Positions 21,278 through 34,567 of a stretch of DNA of 64,000 bases are shown piece by piece. The stretch covers positions 73,064,154 through 73,128,153 of the forward strand of contig CM065298.1 of NCBI GenBank assembly GCA_032871835.1. Reading direction: 5' to 3'. The notes under the pieces were generated by a model, which saw only the letters and a program-made list of their open reading frames with translations, did not search any database and had not been told where the DNA came from. Position 1 is the first letter of the stretch; each line of letters starts with the position of its first letter. Source of the DNA: Dipteronia dyeriana (Eukaryota > Streptophyta > Magnoliopsida > Sapindales > Sapindaceae). Position numbers and translations under genes: made by a program.

Positions 21278-24040
21278 ATGGATAGGGTGAGAATAGTCAT
21301 ATCTTACAATTGTCGATGTGAGCAATTACCCGACGAAAATCAGAGGTATTTAGGTTCTGATAACCAAAATTTGTATGTGTCAAAGAATTTGAGTTACGAC
21401 GAACTGGTGTCGATCGTGTAAACCATTATGAAGTTTGATAAGAACAAATACAGTGCTAATCTACAGTCTCTATCAATTTTTTATGGGATTACATGTCGAA
21501 CATTTATAAGAAACAATGATGATGTTCAGTTTATGCTAGGGGAAGATAGGATGATCCCTCAAGTATATGTTAGTCTAATCGAGAGACCATCAAGAGGTGT
21601 CATTGATGAAGATATCCCTGATCGAGATAATACCCAACAATTTCGATCGTCAGGCGGAAACAACCAGTTGTTCACAGAAAAAAGTGGGATTGATGGTCTG
21701 GAAAACATATATGCTGTCCCACCGAAAGTAGCCGCCCATGATAATATACCGGGACCTCAATTCGACGATGTATTTAGTTGTCAAATTGAGATGAATGGTA
21801 GATAGTACAACCACCAATACAATGAGATCTACAATGACATCAACAATGAGCAGAATACAGCACTGAATGTTGGGGTGATTCATGAGGTGGATAATGAGGG
21901 CAATTTCAATTCTGTAAAAAATGTAGAGGACAATCAGAATGATGAAGAACCTGTCCAAACGGAAAGACGTGTAAGACATGTAACCAGATATAGTTCCAGT
22001 ACACCAGATATAGCTGGGACCTCCGAGCTCCGAGCTAATGTAACTCCAGATGATTCTGATAATGCCACAACATGGGTTATTCCAGGAGCAGAATCATACT
22101 CGTTTGGTATGGGTGTAAGCAGGAACTTGGTTGAAGATAAACCAATAAGCATGATATATAAAGGGTAATTTTTTCCAACGAAAAAGGATTTAAAGAGACT
22201 AGTAGGCCATTTTACAATGCGACAGAACTTCGAGTGGAAGGTGAAAAGGCTCAATAAAACAACATTACATCTAGTTTGTTTGATGGGAAATTGTACGTGG
22301 AAGTTAAGGGTGGTGAGGAGAGATGAAGGCACATACTTTCAAGTAAGAAGTTTTGTCAACGAACACACTTGTCTGTTAAAGGAAATTCACCACTGGCACC
22401 GACAAGCTAGTGCAGATTTAATGGAGAAGTTATTGCACCTAGACTTCAACAACAAGATAGTCGACTAATGCGTCTGAAGGACATAATCACCGACATGAAA
22501 TCAATGTATGGAATCCAAATCATGTATAGTAAGGCATACGCCGCCCTCGATTATGCGTTGTCACTGACATATGGAACGCATGAGGAAAACTTCCAACTGC
22601 TTCCCTCATTTGGTTACGTTTTGGAACAACAAAATCCCGACACAATCACTGACTTACAATGCGACGAAAATGGTAAATTTCTGTACTTCTTCATGTCAAT
22701 TGATGCCTCACTTAGAGGATTTCGGACGTGTATGCATCCAGTCATTACCGTTGATGGTACCCATTTGAAGGGACGATTCCGGGGTACAATGTTTGTTACA
22801 ACAACACAAGTTGGGAACGAACAGATGTATCCAATTGCTTTTGGGTACGACGACTCAGAAAACAACCTTTCATGGGAATGGTTTTTGGATTGCTTGAAGG
22901 GTGCCCTAGGTCATATTGATGAGCTAGTTTTCATTTCTGATAGGCATGCAGGCATTAAAGCAGGGATTTCTAAAGTGTTCCCTTATGCCACCTATACCAT
23001 ATGTTGCTGGCACTTTGATGAAAATATTAAGAAGCAATTTCGTAGGAAGGATGTTGCCGCAATAATGGACAAAGCATCCCGCGTATACACCGAGTTCGAA
23101 TATAACCGGCATATGAAAGAGTTAAGAAACTTGCACCAGGATGCATATGATTATGTAATTGATTCCGGTCCACACAAGTGGTCTCGTGTACACTGCCCAG
23201 AAAGAAGGTACAGGGTGATGACATCAAATGCTGCAGAATGCATAAACTCATGCCTAAAATTTGCACGCTAACTGTCTATGTTGACTCTGGTTGAGTTCAT
23301 ATGGAATATGTTGCAACGGTGGTTTCATGATTGCTATAGAGCTGCACAAACCATGCGTCATCAGTTGACCGACGTAGCACATCTTGTGCTCATAAAACGT
23401 GTGCAGAAGTGTAGTTTTTTTACCGTAAATCCAGTAGACTGAAATATTTTCTTGGTCAAGCGGTCTGGAAAACAGTGGACTGTTGACTTAGCCCGGAAGA
23501 CTTGTACTTGCAACAAATTCCAAATGTATCATTTTCCATGTTCTCACGCTCTTGCGGCGGCATGGTACATTACTTTCAAGTTGTACTGTGAGGTGATTAT
23601 TACTGAAACGTGAAGCTGATCGTTTTCAATATTTTTTCACAGGGAGCGAAACTTGGACTTGACAACTTTGTGTTCGGACTACTACAAGAGACACACTTAT
23701 TGACTCGTAATCGGTTCCTATTATACTGGTGGGCCATCCTTCCACTTGGGTTGTGCCATCTGACATTGCTCAGAAGGTGATTTTGAATCAAAACTCCAGG
23801 AGACAAGCAGGACCCCTGATGGTGGGTCTCCATGTCTAGTCTTCGGAGAGAACAACTACACAATCCTGTAAAAGATGTGGACAACTAGGGCATAATTCTA
23901 GGAGATGTTCTAATCCACCTATGATTAATGAAGGTCCAAGTAGTGGTGTTCCCGATGAATACCGCCGCAAGTATAACATCTGCCATTCAATTGGACACAA
24001 CAAACAGACGTGCCATAACATTGACTTTAATAGGGAATGA
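21278..24040 (+). pseudogene. MuDR-type MULE transposase, copy C, best preserved
   Basis: This is a DDE transposase gene. ATG at 21278 (M-D-R-V-R-I-V-I-S-Y); TGA at 24038-24040. The first part is interrupted by TAA at 21419 and TAG at 21803. The MuDR DNA-binding domain follows (22165-22460). An open run of 267 codons (22468-23271) holds the catalytic core: D in V-D-G-T-H (residue 96 of that run), D in S-D-R-H-A (158), the C-C-W-H motif near 180 and E in A-A-E-C-I-N (257). An intact SWIM finger, C-T-C then C-S-H, lies at 23503-23547. Two CCHC-type knuckles lie at 23866-24015. A few stops, such as TAA at 23269 and TGA at 23440, still prevent a full product. Of the three copies it is the most likely recent source. 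Confidence 0.88.
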
Positions 24041-24221
24041 ATGACAAAGTGATGATCACATTGTAAACATTTGGAATTGTATCAGATTGTAATAATTTTG
24101 ATTTGTAATAATTACTTATTAATGAATGAATTAATATTAATGAATGAATAATGAATGAATTAATATTCATGAATTAATTACATGTCTTTGTATATAAAAA
24201 ATGGTAATATACAACCAATGA

Positions 24222-27200
24222 CTAGGTGGGCTTGGAGTTACAAAAAATCTCCACAACCATTTTCTCCCGAATGATCTCCATGTTGTCCTCTGACCAATCA
24301 ATAGGCCTTCGACCCGCCAGTAAGTACTCGATAAGTCTCAAAGTATGGGGACCACAGTTACCTCTGCAATTGGACACATTAAAAACCGTTACAAATCATT
24401 TTTAAATAATATCTAACCACGTGAAAGAAATAGAATGTCTTACGATTTTTTTTATTGAGGGACTGTAGAAGCGGGGACCACGCTGATCGAGAAGGGCTTA
24501 TTTTCCTTAGGGAACGGCTGACGACCACCTCGTCGTGCAGTGTGGAACCCCGCGTCATTCAACATGGATGGTAAAAACCACCGTAATGGCCGGACCTGCT
24601 GCTTCCTGATATAATGAGGGACTTCCTATCTCCAAGGGTCAAAAATGTCAATCTTCCCCAGAATCAGGTCGACGATCACCACCAGCCTATGTTGGCCCCC
24701 AACGTTGCACAGAATCAGGACCTGTAATAATATGCATACGGTGTTAGGTCAGTATATACGAACAGTTTATTTTTAAATCATTTCCATCGTTTAACACTTA
24801 CCAGGTCAACCTCGTGCCATGGGCGGTTTCCACTCGTGGTTGCTTCATGGACTGTCAGAAGGTCCTCTTCCAACCATCGGGACTGTAATACATTCCACCT
24901 TACCGTGGTCACAGCCCCGTGTGAATCATGATGCATCATCCTCTCCCACATGTACAACATAAGTGGTTGTACATACAAGCATAGACAATATCGTATTAAT
25001 AATACAAAACCAGAAAATGCGATTCGATTCCTAAAATTTATAACTACTTACATAACATTGTGTATCCAACACGTTGATCCTCTGGTTGTACACATTGGGG
25101 AATCCTCGCTGAAGCTTACGAAGAATATGGAGGTATGCGTCCATATACTGACAAACAATAAAACCACCGTAATTCTTAAGAATACAACATTACTTACACA
25201 AACGTTAATATGAAAATCACGTAAGTACGTACCGTGTCCTCCAAGTCCATGAAGTTGCCCTGCATACGCATGAACCATTCAGCGTCCACTGGTGCCAGCA
25301 CGTCCACATCACGTATGTTTAGTGATTGAATTAGCTTAGCTTTACGTAAATTTGAATAAACATTAAATATACAACCATTTTTATTAGAAGAAGTTGGACT
25401 CACAGTTCCCCGTTGATGTTTCTATTGAAGGCTTTGTATGCCGCAACCTCTTTGGACGGCATGGATCTGTGTAAGGGCTCATCAACTACCATTCGCGCTT
25501 CGATGTAATGGCCGGTGGAGGGGACCGTTGAGCCTGGGTCGTCATGCTATCCTGGGGAGGGGACCGCTGAGCATGGGTCGACATGGTGGGTGGGGAAAGG
25601 GACCGCACAGATGCCGCAGACGTCCTGAGTAGGGAAGGGGACCGTTCCGATGCCACAGACGTGCTGGGTGGGGGAGGGGACCGTGCCGACGCTACAGATG
25701 TGCTGGGTGGGGGAGGGGACCGCTGTGGCTGAGTCGATATGCTGGAAGGTAGGGAATCGATGTGCTGGGAGGTGGGGGGGACCGATGAGCCTGGGTGGAC
25801 CCAGATAGGACAGCTGGAGGGTCCGACCCGACTATTGTATGTGAACCAAACCTACTATCGATGGTATGAGACTGAGGTTGCCTCTCCGAACCTACCCTCT
25901 CGGTAGGCGGGTCCTGACTACGTCCAGCTGTCATGTCAGTCTCCCTCCATATACCTATCAATCAAACCTCCGGGACTAAAGTCTAGATCAGGAGGTGGGG
26001 GGCCATCTTGGTGTGTACTCATGGTGGACCCCTAAAGCCCCCAGATCATATCCAGTAACACTCGGTGTTGTTGCTGACGATCCTCATCACTCTTCTGGAT
26101 CATATCCACCAACTCCAAGTGTTGACGTTGTCGATCCTCCTCACTCTTCCGAAGGGCTTCACACACATCGTTCAACATATCTGCCCACGAAGCCTGAAAT
26201 CATGTCTACATTGTTAGTACAAAACTATCAACACGTGTTAATAAAAAACACAAAACTTTGTTTTCAACTTACCTCTCCATCAAGTCCAACGGGCTTATGG
26301 GAATCCCCTACAGATGTACCATGTCAGGAGGTGGTAAACCGAACCCGCCTATGCCTATGCCTATGCCTTTCTCGTTGAGGGTCTGTCTCATATCCCTCAC
26401 TGTCACTAGGCCTTAAACCCCCAGCAGCGGGCTCAGATCCCTCACTGTCACTGGTCCTGTCTGTTAAACCCCCACCCTTTGTACCACTGATCCCGCCAAA
26501 GGTAGTCTATCAGGGACCGGAGACGGCATATCATCCATGTCATCTTCTACATACAGGTTCCCCCCTCATTTAGCCAGGCATAGTACGGTGCCTGTCTCTC
26601 AGCTGGTGTCAGCACCAGTTCCTTCCTCGCAAACATCTGAAATATTAGTTAGAACAATGTAATTGTACAAATACTGACTAATAAAAACATTAACAAATGT
26701 ACTATATACCCTGGTTTTGAAAATCTTTGATAGCTTCTTCCCTCTCGGTTGTTTGGTCAACTTCCACTTCAAAATACGGGGAGTCAGATCAGTAACCCTT
26801 CAGGCATTGAACTCTTTGGCCAATTTAGGGATCATCTCCAAAGCAAATATCTGTATCAAAGATAAGTACGATAAGTATCCATAATATTTAGGACACCAAC
26901 AATAAAGTACAATTTGTAGTTCGAAGTTCTTACCAATAGGGTGTGAGATAGACCGTATATGTTGTAGGTCTCCACCTTGTGTACGTCAGAGCACTCTTTT
27001 CCTGCTGGCATCGCTCGAACCTTTCTCGTCGCCCGTCAAACGCATGCTTGAATGAGTAAATATAATGCCTGTACACGTGGGCACCCCACTGGAACGCGTC
27101 GAACGCAACGAGATCCTTAGCCAATCGAAACTGAAAAACTAGAATCTTGAATCTCTCATCCACCCCCATCAGTATCCAGTTCAGCATATATATGAGGCAA

Positions 27201-27693
27201 AGCTTGACAGCATCGTACGCCTTTCCAAACTCTGCGCCGGTGACAACACCCCTAATCTTTTCCAACGACACCTCATCAGCTCTAGGAAAGTACCGCTGAT
27301 GTATGCCACTCTCCATTGTTGCATACTTGGTCGTGTCTGGTACAACTCCAAACCGTAGTCCGGTGATCAGGAAAAATTCCACCTTCGAAAACCTCACCGA
27401 CTGGTTCCCTAACATGAACTGCATCTCATCTGTTGGGCCGTTATGATGCAGCTTCCTCAAAAGCAACCGATGGATAATACCACCCAAAAAATTCATCTCC
27501 CGATGCATCATCAGGAAATGCCCGAAACATGACGCCATGAATCGACGCCGATCTTCATCTGCAAATTCTACAGGGACACGGTTCAACGCGTCGTCTATAT
27601 GGCTAAGGGCATCAAAATGGTTGTGTCGAGTCAATTTTCCCTCGTACCAGTCTCCTTCTACAGTTTAAGCGAATCCCTCAACCTATTTCTCAT
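24222..27693 (-). pseudogene. DUF1985-Ulp1 (C48 protease-like) gene of MULE C
   Basis: ATG at 27693 follows an intron acceptor; the stop is TAG at 24222-24224. After an early in-frame TAG (near 27660) the DUF1985 domain is open for 234 codons (26930-27634), with F-G-H-F-L, R-F-S-K-V-E-F and I-T-G-L-R-F-G. Then come an Arg-rich linker (near 26390), the duplicated helix with D-R-Q (26040-26190), a shortened Ser/Pro repeat (about 25500-25770) and the Ulp1 fold (24222-25480). The catalytic Cys block G-N-C-G-P-H is intact near 24350. The His strand reads Q-H-R-L-V in place of Q-H-W-L-V. Stops elsewhere make it a pseudogene as a whole. Confidence 0.85.
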
Positions 27694-27739
27694 CTGCAAT
27701 GTAACAGAAATACAACATCATTAAACAGAACAAATTTCA

Positions 27740-28860
27740 TAACCAAAATAAAAATTCTCGATCCAATGTAAAAACAGCTCGGTTCTAAAACAAAAAGGCT
27801 CGATCCTAGGAGAAAAAAGCTTGACCATTTTCTAAAAAATCTCGATCCTATGACAAAAATGTTCGACCCCTATAACACAAAAGCTCGGTCAAAGGACAAA
27901 AAAGCTCGACCCTTTAAAAAAAACTAGATCCTATGAAACATGCTCGATCCCATAACAACATAGCTCGATCCTATGTAAAAAAAGCTCGATCCTATGTAAA
28001 AAAAGCTCGTTCCCATGGTGAAAAAGCTCGATCCGATGTAAAAAAAACTCGATCCGTTTCAAAAAAGCTCGATCCTATTCAGAAAACGCTCCAACCCTTA
28101 TATATAAAAAAAACTCGACCTACCAAAACCTAATTATTTCACAAAATTTTTGAAAAAAGCTCGATCCTATGAACAAATAAGCTCGATCCTATGTAAGAAA
28201 AGCTATATTTATTTTAAAAAAAGATCCATGTCATGATGAAAAAGATCGATCCAATAAAAAAAACTCGAACCTATTGAAAAAAGCTCGAACCTTTTTAAAA
28301 AAAAGCTCGATCCCTTTCAAAAACGCTCGATCCAATTCAAAAAAATCTCAAACCTATTGAAACAAGCTCGAATCTTTTTAAAAAAACTCGATCCCTTTTA
28401 AAAAACCTCGATCCCTTTCAAAAAGGCTCGATCCAATTCAAAAAAGGCTCAACCCTATTGAAAAAGCTCGATTCCTTTTCAAAATAGCTCGATGTCTTTC
28501 AAAAAAACTCGATCCAATTCAAAAAAAACTTGAAACTATTGAAAAAAGCTCGAACCCTTTTCAAAAAAGCTCGTTTCCTTTTTTACAAAGCTCGATCCCT
28601 TTCAAAAATGCTCGATCCCTTTCAAAAATGCTCGATCCCTTTCAAAAAAAGCTCGACCCTACTGAAAATACTCGATTCCTTTTCAAAAAAAGCTTGATAT
28701 CTTTCAAAAAAGCTCGATCCAATTCAAAAAAAGCTCGAAACATCACATAATAAGCTCGACTTACCAAAACCTAATTTTCACGAAAAAAAAAGCTCGACTC
28801 AACAACAAATAAGCTCGATTCTCTTGCAAAAAGTCTCGATAACCCAGATTTCATCTTTCT
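27740..28860. repeat. Array of ~20-bp units in the Ulp1 leader intron, MULE C (longest array)
   Basis: About 1.1 kb of degenerate direct units read AAAAAAGCTCGATCC on the plus strand, often with CTTTTC or CAATTC between them. The enclosing intron runs, on the minus strand, from donor GT at 29018-29017 to acceptor CAG just before the ATG at 27693. It is longer than the matching array in B (about 740 bp), so copy number varies. Confidence 0.9.
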
Positions 28861-29127
28861 CAACTGATATTCAACCAAATTACAAACCCTAACCTAAATC
28901 ACAACCATTCTCACATCTCCTTTTTAACCGGTTTCTACAATTCCTATAAACAAAACTAAATTCTAACATGTAATGCAAGTTAACAACAACAAAAACGATG
29001 AAAAAAAATAATCTTACCTTTCTCAATCACAGCTGTTCTCGTATAATCTCGTTCCAGTCACTTCACCGTTGATTAGTTTTCCGTCGGTTTGACTGTTGCT
29101 TCTCTTTGACTTAGAAAATGACAAATT

Positions 29128-29256
29128 CCTCACTGTTTTAATATTTCGGGATATTTTTGTTTGAACACGTTAAATTGTGTCTTTTAAACATACATTAGTA
29201 AAGTGGTGATATTTGCAAACACCCCCCTCAAATAGTGCCAATAATTTTTTGACCCC
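29128..29256. repeat. Right terminal region of MULE C
   Basis: Reverse complement of the left end of copy B, with CCAATAATTTTTTGACCCC at the very end. Homology with B stops at 29256. Confidence 0.82.
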
Positions 29257-31560
29257 TTTTGACAAGTGTATACATACAAAGTTATAGTGTGTAAAATGAG
29301 TGACTCACATTCAATGTCTTTATGTAATTTCATTAGTGTGCATTTAATATGTACTTTATATTAATAAATTGTTCTAGACCGTAGATGTTGTTAATCATAA
29401 AATTAAAAAAAAAAAGGTTACACACTACCTTGCTGGCTGGAACGGATTAAGATCCTTGCTCATCTCATCTACATTCGTCTTTTAAAGATTTGTTTACATG
29501 TGGCAACTACAAAGTGGATGGATAAGATGTGTTTTCTTCTCTTTTCTTTTTTTATCACCTTACATGCAGCAGTTTTTGCCTAGTCCTTGGTTCGTATTTT
29601 TAAGTGGTCCATTTTCTTAATTTTTATTTTTTCGAATGTTTTCTTGAGATTTTTTATCAAATTTGTTTCTTTGTTTTTTCTGCTTTGAACAATTTTCTAT
29701 AAGCTATGTTGAAAAAAAAAACAATTTTTCTGTATGCAAGTGGTGCAGAAGATCCAAATTGCATGACCAAATTTAATTTGCAACTTTTACCTTGATTCCT
29801 CCAATATTGGATTAAATTCATTCTACCGTATATACACAGCACAATCTATATGAATCACACTGTATAAAGCAGAAAAACAATTTCGTTTGTACTAAAACAC
29901 AATAAGAGACATTCAAATACACGCATAGAAATATATAGTCAGAACCCAGGAGTTTTGACAATAATCAAGATACATTTGCTGTCAGAAAAATTAAAGACCG
30001 AGTTATCGAACCAGTTGACGGATCTGAAAGGTTCGATGGAAAAATTGATTTTTTTTTGTATAGGAAAAGGCCACATAGAAAAAAAAACAAATAAATAAAG
30101 GAATTAAGATTGAGTTGGGGTTGGTAACGTAAGAGAGAAGAAGACAGAGAAAACAATTCGGGTTTGAGTTAGCTTTAGTCACGTGAGAGAAAAGAAATAT
30201 TGTCTTAATTGTCACGTGTCACCTAACACGTGCTAAAACTACCCACAATTGAACAGGTCCAGCACATACAATATAGTGAAAGTAGAGTCTCGTCCAGCTA
30301 GATTGGGATGCTAAGTACCCAAATTGGTCAAGCTTACTACTATTTATACAATCAATTAATAGGTGATGTGATTACTAACCATTACAATTTAAAATGAACT
30401 AAGGAAAATGCAACATAAGCAACTCATTTAAAAGCAAACTAAGAACAAGATTAATTCAAGCAATGAGATGAGAGGCTAGAGTTTCTAATTTCACTAAACT
30501 AATTAATCATATCAAATGAGGTTAAAAATACCAATTCAAAGAGATAAGCAAGTCAATGTTGAAAGACGGGTTTACTTAATTTTCACCAATATTCTCCCTC
30601 GAACAATAAAGGATATACTAATATGCAACAATAATTTATCTTTCGATGTTTATTAGAAATATACACAAGTTTATTAAGATCCATGATAATCATGTAAAGA
30701 CTATGCAAGTAAGCTCGCATATTTCTATCTCACTAAACATGTAGTAGACATTTAATCGAACACATTGCGTGTGTCACCTCGATTTTTAACACAACAATCA
30801 AAGTTCAATCATTGATGGTCAATCACTCAAAAGCATCATGAATGTAAATATCCACTCAACAATTAATAACAATCTCAATAAAAAAATATTCTTAATTTAA
30901 TATTATATTCATAATAAGGATCCATCGTGACCCTGTCATAAATAACTTAGTTCATGTTCCAAGTAACAAAATACAAGCTTTCATTACAACTCTAAACATG
31001 ACTAAGTAAAAAAAAAAGAAAGAGATGGAGAGTAGAGGATTAGAAAATACTTTAATTGAAGAAAGCTCCCTCTTTTGTTACTTGATCTGTATTCCTTTCA
31101 AACTTCTTTTTCACATTTCTTGGCAAAATAATAGTGAATGGTGGTGGATTTAAGTGATGTAAGGTGGGATATGTGTTTTTAATGATGAAAGGATGTGTAA
31201 AATTGGAGTCTTAGGTATTTTTGGCTAGGAAATGGAGATTTTGGAAGTAAAAAATGAAAGTATTTATATACGGGACAAGTTTAGGGAAAAATATAGTCAC
31301 TTGGATGAGCTGGACAATGTATGATGTCAGTTGGAGCGCGAGATGGACAACCTCGCGGTGGGATGGAGGAATGACAGTAAGTGAAGCTACTTGTAGCGCA
31401 TAGCGCTAGATGCACAAGTCGCTCTCAAACTCACGCTGGTCTCTGGAATGATGTTTAGCTCCGACTACCAGATACTAAAATAAGTATAACTTCATCTAGA
31501 AATTTTGGAATTGCAAACTGTAAATAAGGACATGAGGACTTAAATAATAGGAAATAAGGA
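29257..31560. other. AT-rich intergenic DNA with a G-box cluster
   Basis: No recognisable gene. Three CACGTG motifs fall within 53 bp (30180, 30213, 30227). To their left, the minus strand is pyrimidine-rich like a plant 5' leader, but no convincing coding exon follows. The part around 31300-31460 is GC-richer and may be a retroelement remnant; I cannot name it. Confidence 0.4.
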
Positions 31561-31586
31561 CTTATTTCAAGTTATTACCTTTAGGA

Positions 31587-32157
31587 AATCAATGTAAGTT
31601 TTTAAACTTTCTTATTAAAAGCCCTCATATTATTAATGATAACTTTCATATTATCTCCCTCAAGCAATCAATGTAAGTATTTAGACTTTCTTATTTAAAT
31701 GCCTTTAGATTATTGGTAAAAGCTTTCAGGTTTTCTCCATCGGGGAATCAATGTAAGGTTTTAAAATCTCTAATTAGAAGCCCTCATATTATTAATGATA
31801 ACTTTCAAATTATCTCCATTGGGCAATCAATGTAAGTCTTTAGACTTTCTTGTTTAAATGCCTTTAGATTATTTATAAAAGCTTTAAGGTTTTCTCCATC
31901 GGGGAATCAATGTAAGTTTTTGAAATTTCTTATCAGAAGCCCTCGGATTATTAATGATAACTTTCATATTATTTCCATCCATTGGGCAATCAATGTAAGT
32001 CTTTAGAGTTTCTTGTTTAAATTCTCTAGGAGTATTGATAAAAGCTTTCAGGTTATCTCATTCAGGCAATCAATGTAAGTTTTCAAACATTCATATTAAA
32101 AGACCTGGATTAATAATGATAACTTTCAGATTATCTCCCTAAGGAAATCAATGTAAG
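31587..32157. repeat. 79-83-bp satellite with alternating monomer types
   Basis: AATCAATGTAAG recurs at 31587, 31666, 31746, 31825, 31905, 31988, 32068 and 32146, giving intervals of 79, 80, 79, 80, 83, 80 and 78 bp. Monomers alternate between a form with TTAATGATAACTTTCA and one with GTAAAAGCTTTCAGG, so the higher-order unit is a dimer of about 160 bp. No coding frame. Confidence 0.9.
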
Positions 32158-32200
32158 TTGATCGCTCTACAAATGTTCACATTTAGAGCTCCCTTTTTCT

Positions 32201-32367
32201 ATCTTTTGTTCTAGTTTTCGAGCGTTTTTCTGTATATAACTAGCATTTAAGCGAAAAGCAGGCAAATGTCCCTTAAGATGTTGTTTGTACCAAAAGTGGG
32301 CACAACATGGCAAAATCTACTTTGGATATCTTTTGTTCTCGTTTTCAAGCGTTTTTATTTGTATAAC
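32201..32367. repeat. 127-bp tandem duplication, second copy split by copia 1
   Basis: ATCTTTTGTTCTAGTTTTCG at 32201 and ATCTTTTGTTCTCGTTTTCA at 32328 start two 127-bp units. The second unit is cut at 32367 by the copia insertion and resumes at 37171, where GTTTGTACCAAAAGTGGGC recurs near 37215. Confidence 0.82.
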
Positions 32368-33114
32368 TGTTAGAAAATTTGATTGGTTTTCGGTAATTCC
32401 GTTACAAAATTTCAAATCCTTTTTGATACAAAACACAAACGATATATCTGGATTACAAATTTGGTACAAAGAATCATAGAATCGAGTCTCGTGTGAAACT
32501 CGGTGTCCTTAAGACAAATTCGCCGTCAACACCGTATGTGTTTGACGTTTGTCTCCCAGGATAAAGCAATTCACAGTGGTTGTGTATTAACACTACCACT
32601 ATCAGAGAACTCAAATCGTGATATGAACTTACCGCAGAAGAATACAAAAATGAAGAACAGGAGTAAGAAGTTGCAAGGCATAAAAAAAATAGAGTAATTT
32701 TTTTATCTCCATGTGTTTTCCGTATCATTCAAAGAATAAGAGACAATCAATATATAAGTCATTCATTATAGGGAGCATTCAAATAAGAAATCAAGAGACA
32801 TAATTGGAAATAATTCTCATTACTCATGACAATTTTAAAAGTTAAAACAGTTTTGATTTCAAAAATTTAATGTTTTAATTAATCCGGAATTAATTAAAAT
32901 CAATTACCATTAAATTGGTAATTACAATTGTTGAAATTCAAAACTTAAATTCTGATAATGACAGAATTAATTTTGACATTAAATGCCATTCATATACATA
33001 TACTTAATCAAGTATTTATTTTCCCATCAATATGGGACTCATTATTATTTTCAAATCCAATGGGTGTATTTCAATTATCAATTTCTCATTCACCCATTTA
33101 CCATTTTTCCAACA
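32368..33114 (-). repeat. Copia 1 LTR (3' LTR on the minus strand)
   Basis: The plus-strand reading starts TGTTAGAAAATTTG and ends TTCCAACA. It is close to identical in structure to 36424-37170, with scattered substitutions that could date the insertion. Confidence 0.9.
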
Positions 33115-33127
33115 ATCCCCCACATGA
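33115..33127 (-). other. Polypurine tract of copia 1
   Basis: On the minus strand ATGTGGGGGAT directly precedes the LTR that begins at 33114, the expected position and composition for plus-strand DNA priming. Confidence 0.75.
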
Positions 33128-33737
33128 ATGAAATTGACCTAGGAGACAAGAATAACCTAACGAATGACCTAATGGTAAGTTCAACAGTCGAGACCTGCAT
33201 AGGATAGGTAGGCGTTAGCCCTTGAACCTTCCCTTGTGAGAATAAGCTTAACTTATTGGCCGATCAGTGGATAGGATGTCCTTGAACTGTTCTGCCGTTT
33301 GTGTAAATGACAACATACCTCGCATAGGAATCTTTCCTGACCTAGTTTGGTTCTCATTGTTATGTTCGTTTTGGCCATGAACATCGCCTGGTTCTGTGTG
33401 TGTTGCTAAAGAATATAGTCATTCACTATTCTCTTTTAGAAGCGGCCCCATTTCTCACTCACATAGGTGATTTTTTAATTGAGAGTAACCCGCATTCCTA
33501 GCTCAGATTTTTGACACATGGATTTCTGACTCATAAGAATCATTAAAAGCACAACTTAACCTTTCCTTACGGGGCATCACTATTTTCATCATAGGAATGG
33601 ACAGGAGGATAACCCCTATAGTGATCCAACTAAGTCTTACAATTAGGTTGTCTCTTTGAGCCTAGATCTTAGGATCTCCAGTCAGCTAGGTTGGGTTTTC
33701 ATTGTATAACTTACTATTTCATGGGCTTCAGTCAAAT

Positions 33738-34567
33738 TCCCCTCGATGATATCTCAACTAACTCTCTATTTAACCCATTGGTTAGCGGATCCGCAATGTT
33801 ATCCTTTGACTTTACATAGTCAATAGAGATAACCCTTGTTGAGAGTAGATGTCTAATGGTTTTATGTCTTTGACGTATATGTATAGATTTACCGTTATAC
33901 ATATTGCTCTGTGCTCTACCTATTGTTGATTGACTATCGCAATGGATACAAATGGCAAGCACAAACTTTGGCCATCTTGGAATATCCTCCAAAAATTAAC
34001 GTAACCATTCAGCCTTCTTACCACATTTATCTAGAGCAATAAATTCAGATTTCATTGTGGATCATGTTATACATGTCTGTTTGGAGTATTTCCAAGATAC
34101 GGTTGTGCCTCCTAGTGTAAACACATATCCACTAGTAGACTTTGAATCTTTCATGTTAGATATCCAGTTTCCGTCACTGTATCCTTCTAGAACTGCATGA
34201 TATCTAGTACAATACAATCCATAATTACGAGTGAATCGTAAGTACCTACACTTTTACTATTCCTTTCCAGTGATCGGTTCCTGAATTACTTGTGTATCTA
34301 CTCAGTTTGCTAACTGCATTATCTAGGTCTTGTAAAACTTGCTAGGTACATCAGACTCCCTATCACTCTAGAATATTCTAATTGAGAGACACTCTCACCT
34401 TTATTCTTGGATATGTGTAGATTTATATCTACTGGTGTTATGTATATCCCAGAATCTTTCTTATTAAATTTCTCAAGAATCATATTAGCATAGTGTGACA
34501 TTAATAGGAAATCAGTTGAATTAATTTGAAAATTAATTCTCATTAAAATTGGCAACTTTAAAGTCAA
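33738..34567 (-). pseudogene. Copia 1 pol remnant: end of reverse transcriptase plus RNase H
   Basis: The minus strand from 34567 encodes the C-terminal part of a copia reverse transcriptase (with G-E-S-V-S-Q-L-E-Y and I-G-S-L-M-Y). The RNase H domain follows, with [19 protein letters not shown] and a tail containing K-D-N-I-A-D-P-L. Stops and frame changes break it. The polymerase palm with the catalytic YVDD and everything before it is missing. Confidence 0.85.

Larger units (their letters stand above)
20266..29256 (-). mobile_element. Ulp1-bearing Mutator-like element, copy C (complete, inverted)
   Basis: This is a complete 9.0-kb MULE in the opposite orientation to A and B: transposase on the plus strand (21278-24040), DUF1985-Ulp1 on the minus strand (24222-27693). 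Ends are GTGGAAATGG at 20266 and GACCCC at 29256. It preserves the best transposase core and an unbroken DUF1985 domain, so it may be the youngest of the three. I found no clear target duplication at its ends. Confidence 0.9.

Noticed and set aside
29380..29400. Second exon of the nsLTP1 gene (short frame ending TTGTTAATCATAA)
   Set aside because: Too short to distinguish from chance; the acceptor is weak and the residues do not match the usual nsLTP1 ending.
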